Positions 63,944 to 64,000 of a DNA stretch of 64,000 bases are shown here, one piece after another. The stretch's first letter is position 1. Each line of letters opens with the position of its first letter. The stretch is from positions 2,009,501 to 2,073,500 of the forward strand of contig NZ_CP053557.1 in assembly GCF_014524545.1 (NCBI RefSeq). Direction: 5' to 3'. The position numbers were made by a program, and so were the translations under genes. Under the pieces are notes generated by a model that saw only the letters and a program-made list of their open reading frames with translations, did no database searches and was not told the DNA's origin. The DNA comes from Exiguobacterium sp. Helios (GTDB lineage Bacteria > Bacillota > Bacilli > Exiguobacteriales > Exiguobacteriaceae).

Positions 63944-63958
63944 TGGAAAGCGCTTTCA
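63944..63958. promoter_or_regulatory. Catabolite-responsive element (cre) upstream of nupN
   Basis: TGGAAAGCGCTTTCA is a near-perfect palindrome fitting the CcpA-binding consensus. It lies 92-106 nt upstream of the nupN ATG in the only non-coding stretch at this end of the window. A -35-like TTGACG (minus strand, near 63898) follows, but with a poorly spaced -10. Confidence 0.75.
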
Positions 63959-64000
63959 GTGGAACCCCTAAAACGAGTGGTTAGACACGCTTACGGATGA

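Overview
The window is a moderate-GC chromosomal segment of a low-GC Gram-positive of the class Bacilli. Its gene order follows the Bacillus subtilis ypsA/yprAB/ponA/recU to ypbB/fer stretch closely, yet the spore genes that B. subtilis carries inside that stretch are missing. Together with the protein sequences this best fits the non-sporulating, pigmented genus Exiguobacterium. That genus call is an inference, since no rRNA gene is present. Almost every gene is on the minus strand. No rRNA, tRNA, CRISPR array, insertion sequence or prophage was seen.

Layout. 1-4.1 kb: the end of an osmoprotectant ABC operon, two small genes, a Nudix hydrolase, and a plus-strand FAD monooxygenase with a small membrane protein. 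4.2-8.5 kb: the tightly overlapping unit mrfA-mrfB-ypsA-gpsB (DNA repair plus division control). 8.6-12.0 kb: recU-ponA, where the PBP1 tail carries an 18-copy 15-bp repeat. 12.0-14.3 kb: the only clearly accessory stretch, holding yppE, an 81-residue orphan, about 500 bp without a convincing gene, and a DUF3800 protein. 14.3-21.7 kb: dinG-ypmA-ypmB-aspB-asnS-dnaD-nth. 21.8-27.3 kb: panBCD (with a possible attenuator leader) and bshA-cca-birA. 27.4-33.1 kb: ypjC, a zinc protease, ypjA, qcrABC, ypiF and ypiB. 33.1-38.7 kb: cheR-aroC-aroB-aroA-ypiA-ypiB. 38.8-42.1 kb: hepS-menG-hepT (menaquinone), ndk and hup. 42.1-49.4 kb: der-gpsA-yphE-yphF, cmk-plsC-rpsA, a PilZ protein and prsW. 49.5-55.8 kb: ansA, ypdA, gudB, ddl, a MecA-family adaptor and a CarH/LitR-type B12 photoreceptor regulator. 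55.8-59.1 kb: recQ-ypbB and ferredoxin. 59.1-64 kb: nupNOPQ nucleoside importer.

How the genes connect. The aro genes make chorismate, hepS/hepT/menG make menaquinone-7, and qcrABC oxidises menaquinol. bshA and ypdA belong to bacillithiol redox homeostasis. mrfAB, recU, recQ, nth, dinG and dnaD form a DNA repair and replication set. gpsB, ponA, ddl and prsW concern the cell envelope. Good CcpA (cre) sites precede gudB and nupN.

The most notable items are the CarH-type regulator, which keeps its cobalamin and light-sensing residues, the putative panBCD leader, an 18-codon micro-ORF fused by TAATG to ansA, the repair/division operon, the DUF3800 region, and the missing sporulation genes. All functional calls come from reading sequence and remembered family knowledge; no database search was run.
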